Assembly: GCA_017555965.1 (NCBI GenBank)
Contig: JAFZFH010000161.1
Span: forward strand, 1 to 64,000
DNA from: Bacteroidales bacterium
GTDB taxonomy: Bacteria > Bacteroidota > Bacteroidia > Bacteroidales > UBA932
DNA length: 64,000 nt
Reading direction: 5' to 3'
Shown here: in pieces, positions 24,913 through 32,531 of the stretch
Position numbering within the stretch: position 1 is the first letter of the stretch
How the letters are laid out: every line of letters begins with the position of its first letter
Made by a program: the position numbers and the translations under genes
Notes under the pieces: model-generated
Seen by the model: only the letters and a program-made list of their open reading frames with translations
What the model was told of the DNA's origin: nothing
The model's database searches: none

Positions 24913-24920
24913 CAAAGATA
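24913..24920 (-). promoter_or_regulatory. -7 box TATCTTTG for the 34-residue peptide
   Basis: A full match on the minus strand, lying directly after the T stretch of the dpp11 terminator. Confidence 0.55.
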
Positions 24921-24923
24921 AAA

Positions 24924-24954
24924 GAGGGATGTGCCAAGTTGTGGCACATCCCTC
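24924..24954 (-). terminator. Terminator of dpp11
   Basis: A perfect 12-bp stem GAGGGATGTGCC/GGCACATCCCTC (24924-24935 and 24943-24954) is followed on the minus strand by TTTT. Confidence 0.85.
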
Positions 24955-24988
24955 ATGCGTTGATTCGATTTGTCGTATGTCTGACGGA

Positions 24989-27133
24989 TTATTCTGCAAA
25001 TACCATTTCGTTGAACAGATATTCCGCGCCTCCGATCTTTTCGATTGTGAAAAGTACATAGCGGACATCGAGAGCGATGTTGCGGCAGATTTCCGGATCG
25101 AAGACGATGTCGCTCATGGTTCCTTCCCACACACGGTCGAAGTTGAGACCGATCAGGTCGCCGTCAGCATTGATGACAGGGCTTCCCGAGTTTCCTCCGG
25201 TGGTATGGTTTGTCGCAATGAAGCATACCGGAACCTCACCTGAAGCATCTGCCCATCTTCCATAGTCTTTCTGTGCATAGATGTCGCGAAGACGCTGTGG
25301 AATGTTGTAGTCAAAGATATCCGGATTATCCTTCTCCATGATTCCCTTGATTGTTGATGAAGGGGTATAATACACTCCGTCTGCAGGGGAGTAGCCTTTG
25401 ATGTGACCGTATGCCACTCTTAAAGTGAGGTTAGCATCCGGATAGAATGCCTCTCTGCCTGCAGGTCCGTCTGTCGCTTCTGCAAAGTCCATCTGTCCGC
25501 GCATATAGTCGCGGTAAGCGAGGTCAAGCTCGCGGTTCAGACGTGTTGTCTGCGGCTGGACGTCTGCGCTGTACCATTTCAGGAACTCATTGAAGAATAC
25601 GAATGCCGGATCTGCAAAGACCTGGTCCTTATCTTCTGCTGTAAGCTCGCTCACCTTTGCCTTATCTGTGAAGAGGGAAGTGCCGAACATGTCGTCTGCC
25701 CATGCCTGAGCATTGCCATATTTCTCCATCTGAGCCTTATAATATGCAGGCTTGAATTCTTCCGGAACATTCTTTTCATACTGGGTCATGACAGCGGCGA
25801 ACGACTCCTGGTCGATAGGCTGGTACCAGTCCTTGTAGAATGATTCTGCGAGTTCTGCTGCTCTTGTCTTGTCAAAGCTCATGACATCGTCCTTTATGAC
25901 GAAAAGACGGGCCATGCTCATTGCAAAGTTGGCAAGCTCGATGGTGCGTACTGTCTCGCTGTAGTAGTCTGTAGCGAAAGCGTATGGCTCAAGTTCTTCA
26001 TAAAGAGCTGCTATCTTCTCGATAAGACCTTCATATTCAGTGCCTTTTGCCCATGATGCGAATGCTTTTTCATACTCCTGCTTTGTGGCAACGGTCTTCA
26101 TCTTCCTGATGCCCTTAACTTCTCCCTGCCATTTCTTCCATGCGTTGGATACATTCGCATTCTTTGAAGAGTATTGGATACGCACCTTCTGACTCTGTCC
26201 CTGATGGCGGTTCATGATGTCCAGACGGAGGGTGCGGAGTGCGATCTTATGTGGATCGCCAAGTTCTTCGATATAGCGGACTCCCTCCGAGTGCATGTAC
26301 TCCTTTGTACTTCCAGGAAAACCATAGATGAATGTGAAGTCACCTTCCTGTACACCTGCTGTAGATATACGGAAGAACTTCTTCGGCTTGTATGGGACGT
26401 TGTCCTTCGAATATGGAGCAGGATTGTTGTCCTTGTCTGCATATATTCTGAACATCGAGAAGTCTCCTGTGTGACGAGGCCACATCCAGTTGTCTGTGTC
26501 GCCGCCGAACTTTCCGATCGATGAAGGCGGTGCTCCCACAAGACGAACGTCGTTATATTCACGGTATACGAACAGGAAGTACTGGTTGCCGTAATACAGC
26601 GCCTCCACAGTCGCTCTGAGGCCGTTTCCGGCCTTTGTGGTTTCTTCGATCAGTGCGGAGCTGTTCTTTTTTACCAGTGCGACTCTTTCTTCTTCAGTCA
26701 TGTTCGGGTCGTATCCGTTAAGAATGACTGATGTCACATCTTCCATTCGGTCAAGGAAACTCACGCTTAGTCCCTTGTTCGGGAGTTCCTCATCGCGGCT
26801 CATTGCCCAGAAACCATCCCTAAGATAGTCGTGTTCCACGCTGCTGTGCTGCTGGATCTGACTGTATCCGCAATGGTGGTTAGTGAGGAGAAGTCCCTCT
26901 CCGGAAACAAGTTCTCCGGTGCAACCTCTTCCGAAAAGCACTACAGCGTCCTTGAGAGATGCCTGATTGATGTTGTAGATGTCGTCAGCGTCAAGTCTGA
27001 ATCCTTTCTCCTGCATGTCCGCAATCCTCTGGGATATGAGGGACGGGAGCCACATTCCTTCGTCAGCTTTCGCCGTGACGGTCCCTGCCAGGGCTACAAC
27101 CGCAGCCAGGATAGTTCTGAAAGTCTTTTTCAT
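24989..27133 (-). CDS. dpp11: S46 dipeptidyl peptidase, DPP11-type (Asp/Glu specific)
   Basis: An exported S46-family peptidase that removes dipeptides from peptide N-termini in the periplasm. A signal peptide (to about residue 23) precedes the trypsin-like fold. The catalytic histidine is in LLTNHHCGY (86-87), the serine is S649 in GGNSGSPV, and R667 in NFDRVWEG lies 18 residues after it. In Porphyromonas gingivalis the same spacing separates S655 from R673, the arginine that gives DPP11 its preference for Asp or Glu; DPP7 has glycine there. That position supports the DPP11 call. The enzyme feeds dipeptides to an amino-acid-fermenting anaerobe. A terminator at 24924-24954 follows. Confidence 0.92.
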   Translation of the reverse strand: MKKTFRTILAAVVALAGTVTAKADEGMWLPSLISQRIADMQEKGFRLDADDIYNINQASLKDAVVLFGRGCTGELVSGEGLLLTNHHCGYSQIQQHSSVEHDYLRDGFWAMSRDEELPNKGLSVSFLDRMEDVTSVILNGYDPNMTEEERVALVKKNSSALIEETTKAGNGLRATVEALYYGNQYFLFVYREYNDVRLVGAPPSSIGKFGGDTDNWMWPRHTGDFSMFRIYADKDNNPAPYSKDNVPYKPKKFFRISTAGVQEGDFTFIYGFPGSTKEYMHSEGVRYIEELGDPHKIALRTLRLDIMNRHQGQSQKVRIQYSSKNANVSNAWKKWQGEVKGIRKMKTVATKQEYEKAFASWAKGTEYEGLIEKIAALYEELEPYAFATDYYSETVRTIELANFAMSMARLFVIKDDVMSFDKTRAAELAESFYKDWYQPIDQESFAAVMTQYEKNVPEEFKPAYYKAQMEKYGNAQAWADDMFGTSLFTDKAKVSELTAEDKDQVFADPAFVFFNEFLKWYSADVQPQTTRLNRELDLAYRDYMRGQMDFAEATDGPAGREAFYPDANLTLRVAYGHIKGYSPADGVYYTPSSTIKGIMEKDNPDIFDYNIPQRLRDIYAQKDYGRWADASGEVPVCFIATNHTTGGNSGSPVINADGDLIGLNFDRVWEGTMSDIVFDPEICRNIALDVRYVLFTIEKIGGAEYLFNEMVFAE

Positions 27134-27170
27134 ATGATATTCATTTTTATATTTTCTGTCGCCATCATCG

Positions 27171-27178
27171 CAAAGATA
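27171..27178 (-). promoter_or_regulatory. -7 box TATCTTTG for dpp11
   Basis: Full match on the minus strand, 37 bases before the dpp11 start codon. Confidence 0.6.
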
Positions 27179-27191
27179 ACAAAAGTTTGCT

Positions 27192-27199
27192 TAACTTTG
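27192..27199 (+). promoter_or_regulatory. -7 box TAACTTTG for esterase gene
   Basis: Full match, 25 bases before the esterase start. It is back to back with the dpp11 promoter, 13 bases away. Confidence 0.65.
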
Positions 27200-27224
27200 T
27201 GTCAACACTAATTATAACCTATTT

Positions 27225-28094
27225 ATGAAGAAGATTGCTTTGATGCTCGCATTGGCGGCATTATCATTGACTGCATTTGCGCAGCCAGGCGGTCCCGGAT
27301 TCTGGGGACCAAGACAGGAGACTATCAAGGTTTGGCCGGATGGAGCTCCTAACGCATTTACTTATGACGTGGCAAACGACCCTCAGGGTGAGAACTATCA
27401 GGAAGCTATTCTTGAAATATATCCTGCAAGAAATCCGAACGGACGCTGTATCATCATCTGCCCTGGTGGCGGTTATTCTGTCCTTTCAATGACACATGAA
27501 GGACGTGATATCAGGACATGGCTCAATGCCCGTGGTTTCACATGCTGTCTCCTTCAGTACAGAATGCCTCGTGGTCATCATGATGTTCCGCTCAGCGATG
27601 TTCAGCAGGCTATGCGTATCATGAGAGGCCGTACTGATCTTGGCGTGACTCATATCGGTGTAATGGGATTCTCAGCAGGCGGACACCTTGCTTCTACAGC
27701 TTCTACACATTTTGTTGATGCAGCTACTCGCCCTGATTTCCAGATTCTCGTTTATCCTGTAATCACATTCGAGAAGCCGTATACACATGACGGTTCAGTT
27801 TTCGGACTGCTTGGTGACAATCCTTCTCAGGAGATGCTTGACCTTTATTCAAACCAGAAGCAGGTTACTGCTGACACACCTCCTGCATTCATCCTCGCTG
27901 CAACAGATGACTTCCTCGTTCCAATCAAGAACAGCCTTCTTTACTATGAGGCTCTCGTAGAGAACAAGGTAAGTGCCACAATGCACATCTATCCTTCTGG
28001 TGGTCATGGTTTCGGTTGGGGTGACAACTACATCTACAAGACCGAGTGGAGCGAAGAGCTCGAGAAATGGTTCGATACAGTCGTACTGAAATAA
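27225..28094 (+). CDS. Exported alpha/beta hydrolase, acetyl-xylan-esterase-like
   Basis: A signal peptide (MKKIALMLALAALSLTAFA) is followed by an alpha/beta hydrolase of the BD-FAE / acetyl-esterase group. The oxyanion segment is IICPGGGYSVLSM, the nucleophile serine is in GFSAGGHLAS, the acid is in AATDDFLVP and the histidine is in PSGGHGFGWG. Relatives remove acetyl groups from plant polysaccharides. The protein should be periplasmic. It is a single gene with its own promoter and terminator (28112-28145). The exact ester substrate cannot be read from the sequence. Confidence 0.88.
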   Translation: MKKIALMLALAALSLTAFAQPGGPGFWGPRQETIKVWPDGAPNAFTYDVANDPQGENYQEAILEIYPARNPNGRCIIICPGGGYSVLSMTHEGRDIRTWLNARGFTCCLLQYRMPRGHHDVPLSDVQQAMRIMRGRTDLGVTHIGVMGFSAGGHLASTASTHFVDAATRPDFQILVYPVITFEKPYTHDGSVFGLLGDNPSQEMLDLYSNQKQVTADTPPAFILAATDDFLVPIKNSLLYYEALVENKVSATMHIYPSGGHGFGWGDNYIYKTEWSEELEKWFDTVVLK

Positions 28095-28111
28095 ATATCA
28101 TGAAATATAGA

Positions 28112-28145
28112 GCCGCCCTCGAAATCACTTCGTCGGGCGGCTTTT
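28112..28145 (+). terminator. Terminator of the esterase gene
   Basis: A 7-bp GC-rich stem GCCGCCC/GGGCGGC (28112-28118 and 28135-28141) followed by TTTT. Confidence 0.8.
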
Positions 28146-28441
28146 CAGTTCGTTCAATATTTATGTTTAACTATCTAGAAGTTGCTGTAGTACTTGCATA
28201 ACTCGTGCCACAACATAAAAATCAGAAAAAATGCAAAAAAACTTCAAAATTTAATTTAGAATATTTCCAAATTAGAAAAATAGTATTACCTTTGCATTAC
28301 CAAATGGTCGTTTAAAAATTTTACGATAGTAAGTAATGATTTAAGCGTAGCGATAATGTAGATACATATTTTCATGTTATGTACGACCGCGAACAAAGTG
28401 ATAAGTTGTAAAAGTTAAATTTATAAAATAAGTATTAAAAT
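28146..28441 (+). promoter_or_regulatory. AT-rich leader and promoter of rubrerythrin
   Basis: This stretch of nearly 300 bases has no gene. It is AT-rich and holds a full -7 box TACCTTTG at 28287-28294, which implies an untranslated leader of about 140 bases before rubrerythrin, much longer than others in the window. I see no strong intrinsic terminator in the leader and recognise no riboswitch class. A leader this long may respond to redox or translation signals. Confidence 0.55.
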
Positions 28442-29017
28442 ATGAAAAGCGTTAAAGGTACAAGAACTGAGCAGAATCTTCTCAAGTCATTTGCAGGCGA
28501 GAGCCAGGCAAGATCACGTTACACATTCTTTGCAGAAGCTGCAAAGAAGGAAGGATATGAGCAGGTAGCGGCTGTATTCATGGAGACAGCGGAGCAGGAG
28601 AGAGAGCATGCAAAGAGATTCTTCAGCTTCCTCGAAGGTGGTGAGGTTGAGATCACTGCAACTTATCCGGCAGGAGTGGTAGGTACAACCACTGAGAACC
28701 TTCTCGCTGCAGCTAAGGGCGAAAATGAAGAGTGGGATGTCCTTTACAAGGAGTTTGCAGAGGTTGCATCAGAGGAAGGATTCCCAGCAATTGCAGCTGC
28801 ATTCAAGAATATTGCAAAGGTTGAGGCTGAGCACGAGCGTCGTTACCTCAAGCTTCTCAGCAGATTCACTGACGGTGACTTCTTCAAGAGAGACGGTAAG
28901 ATCTGGTGGCAGTGCCGTAACTGCGGTTACATCGTAGAGGCCGAGGCTGCTCCTAAGACTTGTGCAGCATGTCTCTTCCCTCAGGCTTACTTCGAGCCGA
29001 TGAAGGAGAATTATTAA
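28442..29017 (+). CDS. rbr: Rubrerythrin
   Basis: Rubrerythrin reduces hydrogen peroxide in anaerobes using a diiron site and a rubredoxin-type iron. The four-helix N-terminal domain carries the iron ligands in GESQAR and in EQEREHA, with a second set in EEGFPAIAAAF and KVEAEHERR. The C-terminal rubredoxin domain has C-R-N-C-G and C-A-A-C pairs. The length of 191 residues is standard. It is a single gene with a long AT-rich leader and fits the oxygen-defence needs of a strict anaerobe. Confidence 0.97.
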   Translation: MKSVKGTRTEQNLLKSFAGESQARSRYTFFAEAAKKEGYEQVAAVFMETAEQEREHAKRFFSFLEGGEVEITATYPAGVVGTTTENLLAAAKGENEEWDVLYKEFAEVASEEGFPAIAAAFKNIAKVEAEHERRYLKLLSRFTDGDFFKRDGKIWWQCRNCGYIVEAEAAPKTCAACLFPQAYFEPMKENY

Positions 29018-29027
29018 GATATTTTCC

Positions 29028-29035
29028 TATATTTG
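29028..29035 (+). promoter_or_regulatory. -7 box TATATTTG for transporter operon
   Basis: Full match 22 bases before the transporter start codon. It makes the next four genes one likely operon independent of rubrerythrin. Confidence 0.65.
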
Positions 29036-29056
29036 TAACAACCATTCGATGAAACT

Positions 29057-30463
29057 ATGGAAAACGGTTGTTACAAGCTTACATGGAGACAGCGTATCGG
29101 CTTCAGTGCCGGAGATCTTGCTCAGAACCTGATTTATCAGACTGTCAGCATCTGGCTGCTCTTCTTCTATACAAATATATACGGACTCAAGCCAAACGTC
29201 TCTGCTGTGATGTTTCTTGTAGTCCGTATTATTGATGTTATATGGGATCCTGTTGTCGGTGCCTTCATCGACAAGGCCAATCCTCGATGGGGAAAATACC
29301 GTTCATGGCTGATCTTTGCAGGAATTCCTCTTGCCGCTTTCGCCATGCTATGTTTCTGGAACGGTTTCAGCGGATCGCTGCTCTACGCCTACATCACATA
29401 TGTGGGAATGAGCATGTGCTTTACTCTGATCAATGTTCCTTATGGAGCTCTTAATTCGTCACTTACCAGAGATACGGATGAGATCACGATCCTTACAAGT
29501 GTCCGTATGCTTTTTGCGAACCTGGCAGGTCTGATCATCAAGACTCTTCCTCTTGTCATCGCAATATTTGCTCCGAAGGTGTATAATGCGGATACCGGAA
29601 AGATGGAGGCTGTATATAATACTCCGGAGTCAGCTGCCGCCTGGTTCATCACAATGAGCATATTCGCTCTTACAGGCCTTGCTCTTCTGCTCTTCTGCTT
29701 CTTTGAAAGCAAGGAACGTATCGTGATGGATGCGAAGGATACTGAAAATGTCAAGGTGAGTGACCTGTGGATGGAGCTTGTCCGCAACAGACCTCTCCGT
29801 GTGCTGTCCATCTTCTTCATCGTAGCCTTTACTACCATGAGTGTCAGCAATGCGGCGGATTCTTATTTCATGACATATAATGTCGGTGCAACGCCACTCA
29901 TGATGACTGTCTTCATGTGGCTGGGAACCATACCTGCGTTTGTCTTCATGCCGATGGTCCCTGCGATCAAGAAGAAGGTAGGAAAGGCAGGAATGTTCAG
30001 AATCTTCCTGACCATATCGATCGTCGGCATGGTCCTGATGTATGCGGTCGTGTCCGTGCCTGCTCTGAAGGCATGCTTCCCTCTGCTCTGCATCGTGCAG
30101 TTCATAAAGAGTGCGGGCGTGCTAGTGGCGACAGGATATATGTGGGCTCTGGTTCCTGAGGTTGTGACTTTCGGCGAATATACTACCGGAAGGCGAGTAG
30201 CTGCCATAGTGAATGCCTTGATATGTATCTTCATGAAGGCAGGTATGGCTCTTGGAGGTGTCATCCCTGGACTTGTGCTTGCATGGGTAGGCTTTGATGC
30301 TGCGGCAAAGTCGCAGACACCTCTTGCCGAGCAGGGTATCCTCTGGCTCGTGACCCTCATTCCTGCACTGCTCTTCGTGGTTGCTATCTTCGTCATTGGA
30401 AAATATGAACTCTCCGACGAAAGAATGGATCAGATCAATATGGAAATATCTAAAAGAAAATAA
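29057..30463 (+). CDS. MFS/GPH-family sugar or sugar-acid transporter
   Basis: A 468-residue inner-membrane transporter with about twelve helices, of the glycoside-pentoside-hexuronide:cation symporter type. The family pattern is seen at the start (RIGFSAGDLAQNLIYQ) and in the helix 2-3 loop (DVIWDPVVGAFIDKANPRWGKYRSW). The VPEVVTFGEYTTGRRVAAIV segment in the second half is also typical. GPH carriers import sugars or uronates with sodium or protons. It begins an operon with an alpha-hydroxy-acid oxidoreductase and a sugar isomerase-like protein, so its substrate is probably the compound those enzymes handle. Confidence 0.9.
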   Translation: MENGCYKLTWRQRIGFSAGDLAQNLIYQTVSIWLLFFYTNIYGLKPNVSAVMFLVVRIIDVIWDPVVGAFIDKANPRWGKYRSWLIFAGIPLAAFAMLCFWNGFSGSLLYAYITYVGMSMCFTLINVPYGALNSSLTRDTDEITILTSVRMLFANLAGLIIKTLPLVIAIFAPKVYNADTGKMEAVYNTPESAAAWFITMSIFALTGLALLLFCFFESKERIVMDAKDTENVKVSDLWMELVRNRPLRVLSIFFIVAFTTMSVSNAADSYFMTYNVGATPLMMTVFMWLGTIPAFVFMPMVPAIKKKVGKAGMFRIFLTISIVGMVLMYAVVSVPALKACFPLLCIVQFIKSAGVLVATGYMWALVPEVVTFGEYTTGRRVAAIVNALICIFMKAGMALGGVIPGLVLAWVGFDAAAKSQTPLAEQGILWLVTLIPALLFVVAIFVIGKYELSDERMDQINMEISKRK

Positions 30464-30465
30464 TT

Positions 30466-31350
30466 ATGAAATACTCTTCAAACCCTGATACAATCACCCG
30501 TGATTATTTCGACTCTCTGCTTGTCGAGACCCGCTACATCGATTCTGTGCTTCCGTCGACCAGAATGACACTCTTTGGACATGAATTCGATACTCCGGTC
30601 ATGACAGCGGCTCTTTCCCATCTGCACAATACGACTAATGACGGCATGTCTGTCTATGCGAAGGGTGCACAGCTCAGCAATGCCTGCCATTGGGTAGGAA
30701 TGGGAGAGGATGAGGAACTCGAAAGGGTAGTGGCTACAGGTGCAAAGTCCATCAAGATCATAAAGCCGCATGCTGACAATAAGGAAGTGTTCCGCAAGAT
30801 CGGGCATGCTGTGGCACAGGGATGCATTGCTGTCGGTATGGATACAGACCATGCGTTCAATGCGAACGGCGGCTATGACGATGTGTTCGGTCTCCCGATG
30901 AAACCGAAGACGACTGAGGAACTCTGTGAGTTCGTGCAGGCTGCAGGTGTGCCGTTTGTCGTGAAGGGTGTGTTGAGTCCGCGTGATGCCGAGAAATGCG
31001 TCAAGGCCGGATGTGCCGGACTTGTAGTTTCTCACCACCACGGTATGGTACAGTATTCTGTACCTCCTCTCATGGTACTTCCGGACATCATTTCAGCTAT
31101 CGGAAACGAGATTCCTGTGTTTGTCGACTGCGGTATCGTAAGCGGTATGGATGTATATAAATGTCTTGCCCTCGGTGCGAAGGCTGTGTCGGTGGGACGT
31201 CATCTGATGCCTCTCCTCAAGTCAGGTCCGGAGGCCGTTTCGCAGAGAATCAACGAGATGACTGCCGAGCTTGCAGGAATCATGGCACGTACTGGCGTGG
31301 CTTCGCTGGATGAGATGGATCCTACAGTAATTCATAGGAGGAATTTTTAA
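30466..31350 (+). CDS. FMN-dependent alpha-hydroxy-acid oxidoreductase
   Basis: A TIM-barrel flavoprotein of the glycolate oxidase/lactate dehydrogenase family, 294 residues. The C-terminal FMN-phosphate site (PVFVDCGIVSGMDVYKCLALGAKAVSVGR) is well kept. The catalytic segment reads VVSHHHGMVQY where classical members have SNHGGRQLD: the histidine is kept, but the arginine that binds the substrate carboxylate is replaced by methionine. The substrate may therefore differ from simple 2-hydroxy acids. It starts two bases after the transporter stop and shares its last base with the next gene, a tight operon. Confidence 0.85.
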   Translation: MKYSSNPDTITRDYFDSLLVETRYIDSVLPSTRMTLFGHEFDTPVMTAALSHLHNTTNDGMSVYAKGAQLSNACHWVGMGEDEELERVVATGAKSIKIIKPHADNKEVFRKIGHAVAQGCIAVGMDTDHAFNANGGYDDVFGLPMKPKTTEELCEFVQAAGVPFVVKGVLSPRDAEKCVKAGCAGLVVSHHHGMVQYSVPPLMVLPDIISAIGNEIPVFVDCGIVSGMDVYKCLALGAKAVSVGRHLMPLLKSGPEAVSQRINEMTAELAGIMARTGVASLDEMDPTVIHRRNF

Positions 31351-32171
31351 TGTTTTTGGGAATATCATCGCAGCTGGAGCATACGGATCCTCAGGATTGG
31401 GCTGCAAAGCATAAGGCATTGGGCTTGAAGTCTGTGAATTTTCCTGCGTCGTTCACTGACGGAGAGGAAAAGTTCATGGCATATAAGAAGGCGGCTGATG
31501 AAGCAGGACTTGTTATAGCTGAGGTGGGCATCTGGCGCAATACTCTGGCTGCTGATCCTCAGGAGCGTCAGAAATGGATCGATTATGCTGTGGAGCAGTT
31601 GAGGATGGCTGATGCCATAGGTGCGGTATGCTGTGTCAATGTTGTCGGTACTCCGTATGGACCAAGATGGGATGGCGGATACCGCGGCAATTTCACTCCT
31701 GAACTCTGGAAGATGGCGGTGGCGATGGTGCGTGAGATCATCGACTGTGCCCGTCCTAAGCATACTAAGTTCAGCATAGAGTCGATGCCATGGATGATTC
31801 CGAGCAGTCCGGACGAGTATCTGCGTCTTATTGAGGATGTGGACAGACCTGAGTTCGGAACCCATCTTGATGTCGTGAACATGATCACATCACCTCAGAA
31901 ATATTTCTTCAACGATGAGTTCCTGCACGAGTGTTTCGAAAAGCTGCATGGAACGATCTGCAGCTGCCACCTCAAGGACATCAGGCTGAAGGAGGAATAT
32001 ACCTTCCAGCTTGAAGAATGTGCCTGCGGTATGGGTACCCTCGACCTCGAATCATATGCGCGTCTTGCGGATGCGGAAAATCCAGCCATGCCTATGATCA
32101 TAGAGCATCTCACGACCGACGATGAATACGCTGCCAGCGTGAGGTACGTAACTGAAAGGTTGGGCCTATGA
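31350..32171 (+). CDS. Sugar phosphate isomerase/epimerase-like TIM-barrel protein
   Basis: A xylose-isomerase-like TIM barrel of 273 residues. Expected metal ligands lie in FSIESMPWM, FGTHLDVVNM, CSCHLKDIRL and PMIIEHL, which give Glu, Asp or His, His and Glu. Such enzymes isomerise or epimerise sugars or keto-acids, or cleave dehydrated sugars. It shares one base with the oxidoreductase gene and overlaps the next gene by four. Together with the GPH transporter these enzymes look like a pathway for a sugar or sugar acid; the compound is not deducible. Confidence 0.85.
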   Translation: MFLGISSQLEHTDPQDWAAKHKALGLKSVNFPASFTDGEEKFMAYKKAADEAGLVIAEVGIWRNTLAADPQERQKWIDYAVEQLRMADAIGAVCCVNVVGTPYGPRWDGGYRGNFTPELWKMAVAMVREIIDCARPKHTKFSIESMPWMIPSSPDEYLRLIEDVDRPEFGTHLDVVNMITSPQKYFFNDEFLHECFEKLHGTICSCHLKDIRLKEEYTFQLEECACGMGTLDLESYARLADAENPAMPMIIEHLTTDDEYAASVRYVTERLGL

Positions 32172-32530
32172 TGAAATATCTCCTGACCATATTGGGCCTG
32201 TTATCCCTGGGACTCGGTATCCTGGGGGCTTTTCTTCCTGTACTTCCGACCACACCGCTGCTTCTTTTAGCAGCGTTTCTTTTCATGAAGGGAAACAGGA
32301 ATCTGTATGACTGGCTGATGAATCATCCGCGTATGGGTACCTATATCTCAAATTTTGTGAAGCACAAGGCCATTCCGCTCCGTGTAAAGATAACAGCAGT
32401 ATCAACGCTTTGGCTGACACTGCTGTACTGTGCTATATTTGTGGCCGATCACTGGGCGTTCCGCCTCTTCTTCATCCTTCTCGCCATCGGAGTGACAGTC
32501 CACATTCTCTCCTATAAGACATTACGTTAG
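32168..32530 (+). CDS. DUF454 (YbaN-like) inner-membrane protein
   Basis: A 120-residue membrane protein with the DUF454 pattern: LGLLSLGLGILGAFLPVLPTTPLLLLAAFLF near the start, then NHPRMGTYISNF and about two more helices at the end. The role of the family is unknown. It overlaps the sugar-isomerase-like gene by ATGA and closes the operon. It is often found beside unrelated genes, so it may have no link to sugar use. Confidence 0.88.
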   Translation: MMKYLLTILGLLSLGLGILGAFLPVLPTTPLLLLAAFLFMKGNRNLYDWLMNHPRMGTYISNFVKHKAIPLRVKITAVSTLWLTLLYCAIFVADHWAFRLFFILLAIGVTVHILSYKTLR

Positions 32531-32531
32531 T

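Noticed and set aside
24897..25130. Extension of the 34-residue peptide to 112 codons
   Set aside because: The extra part runs through the dpp11 terminator and the 3' end of dpp11 in another frame.
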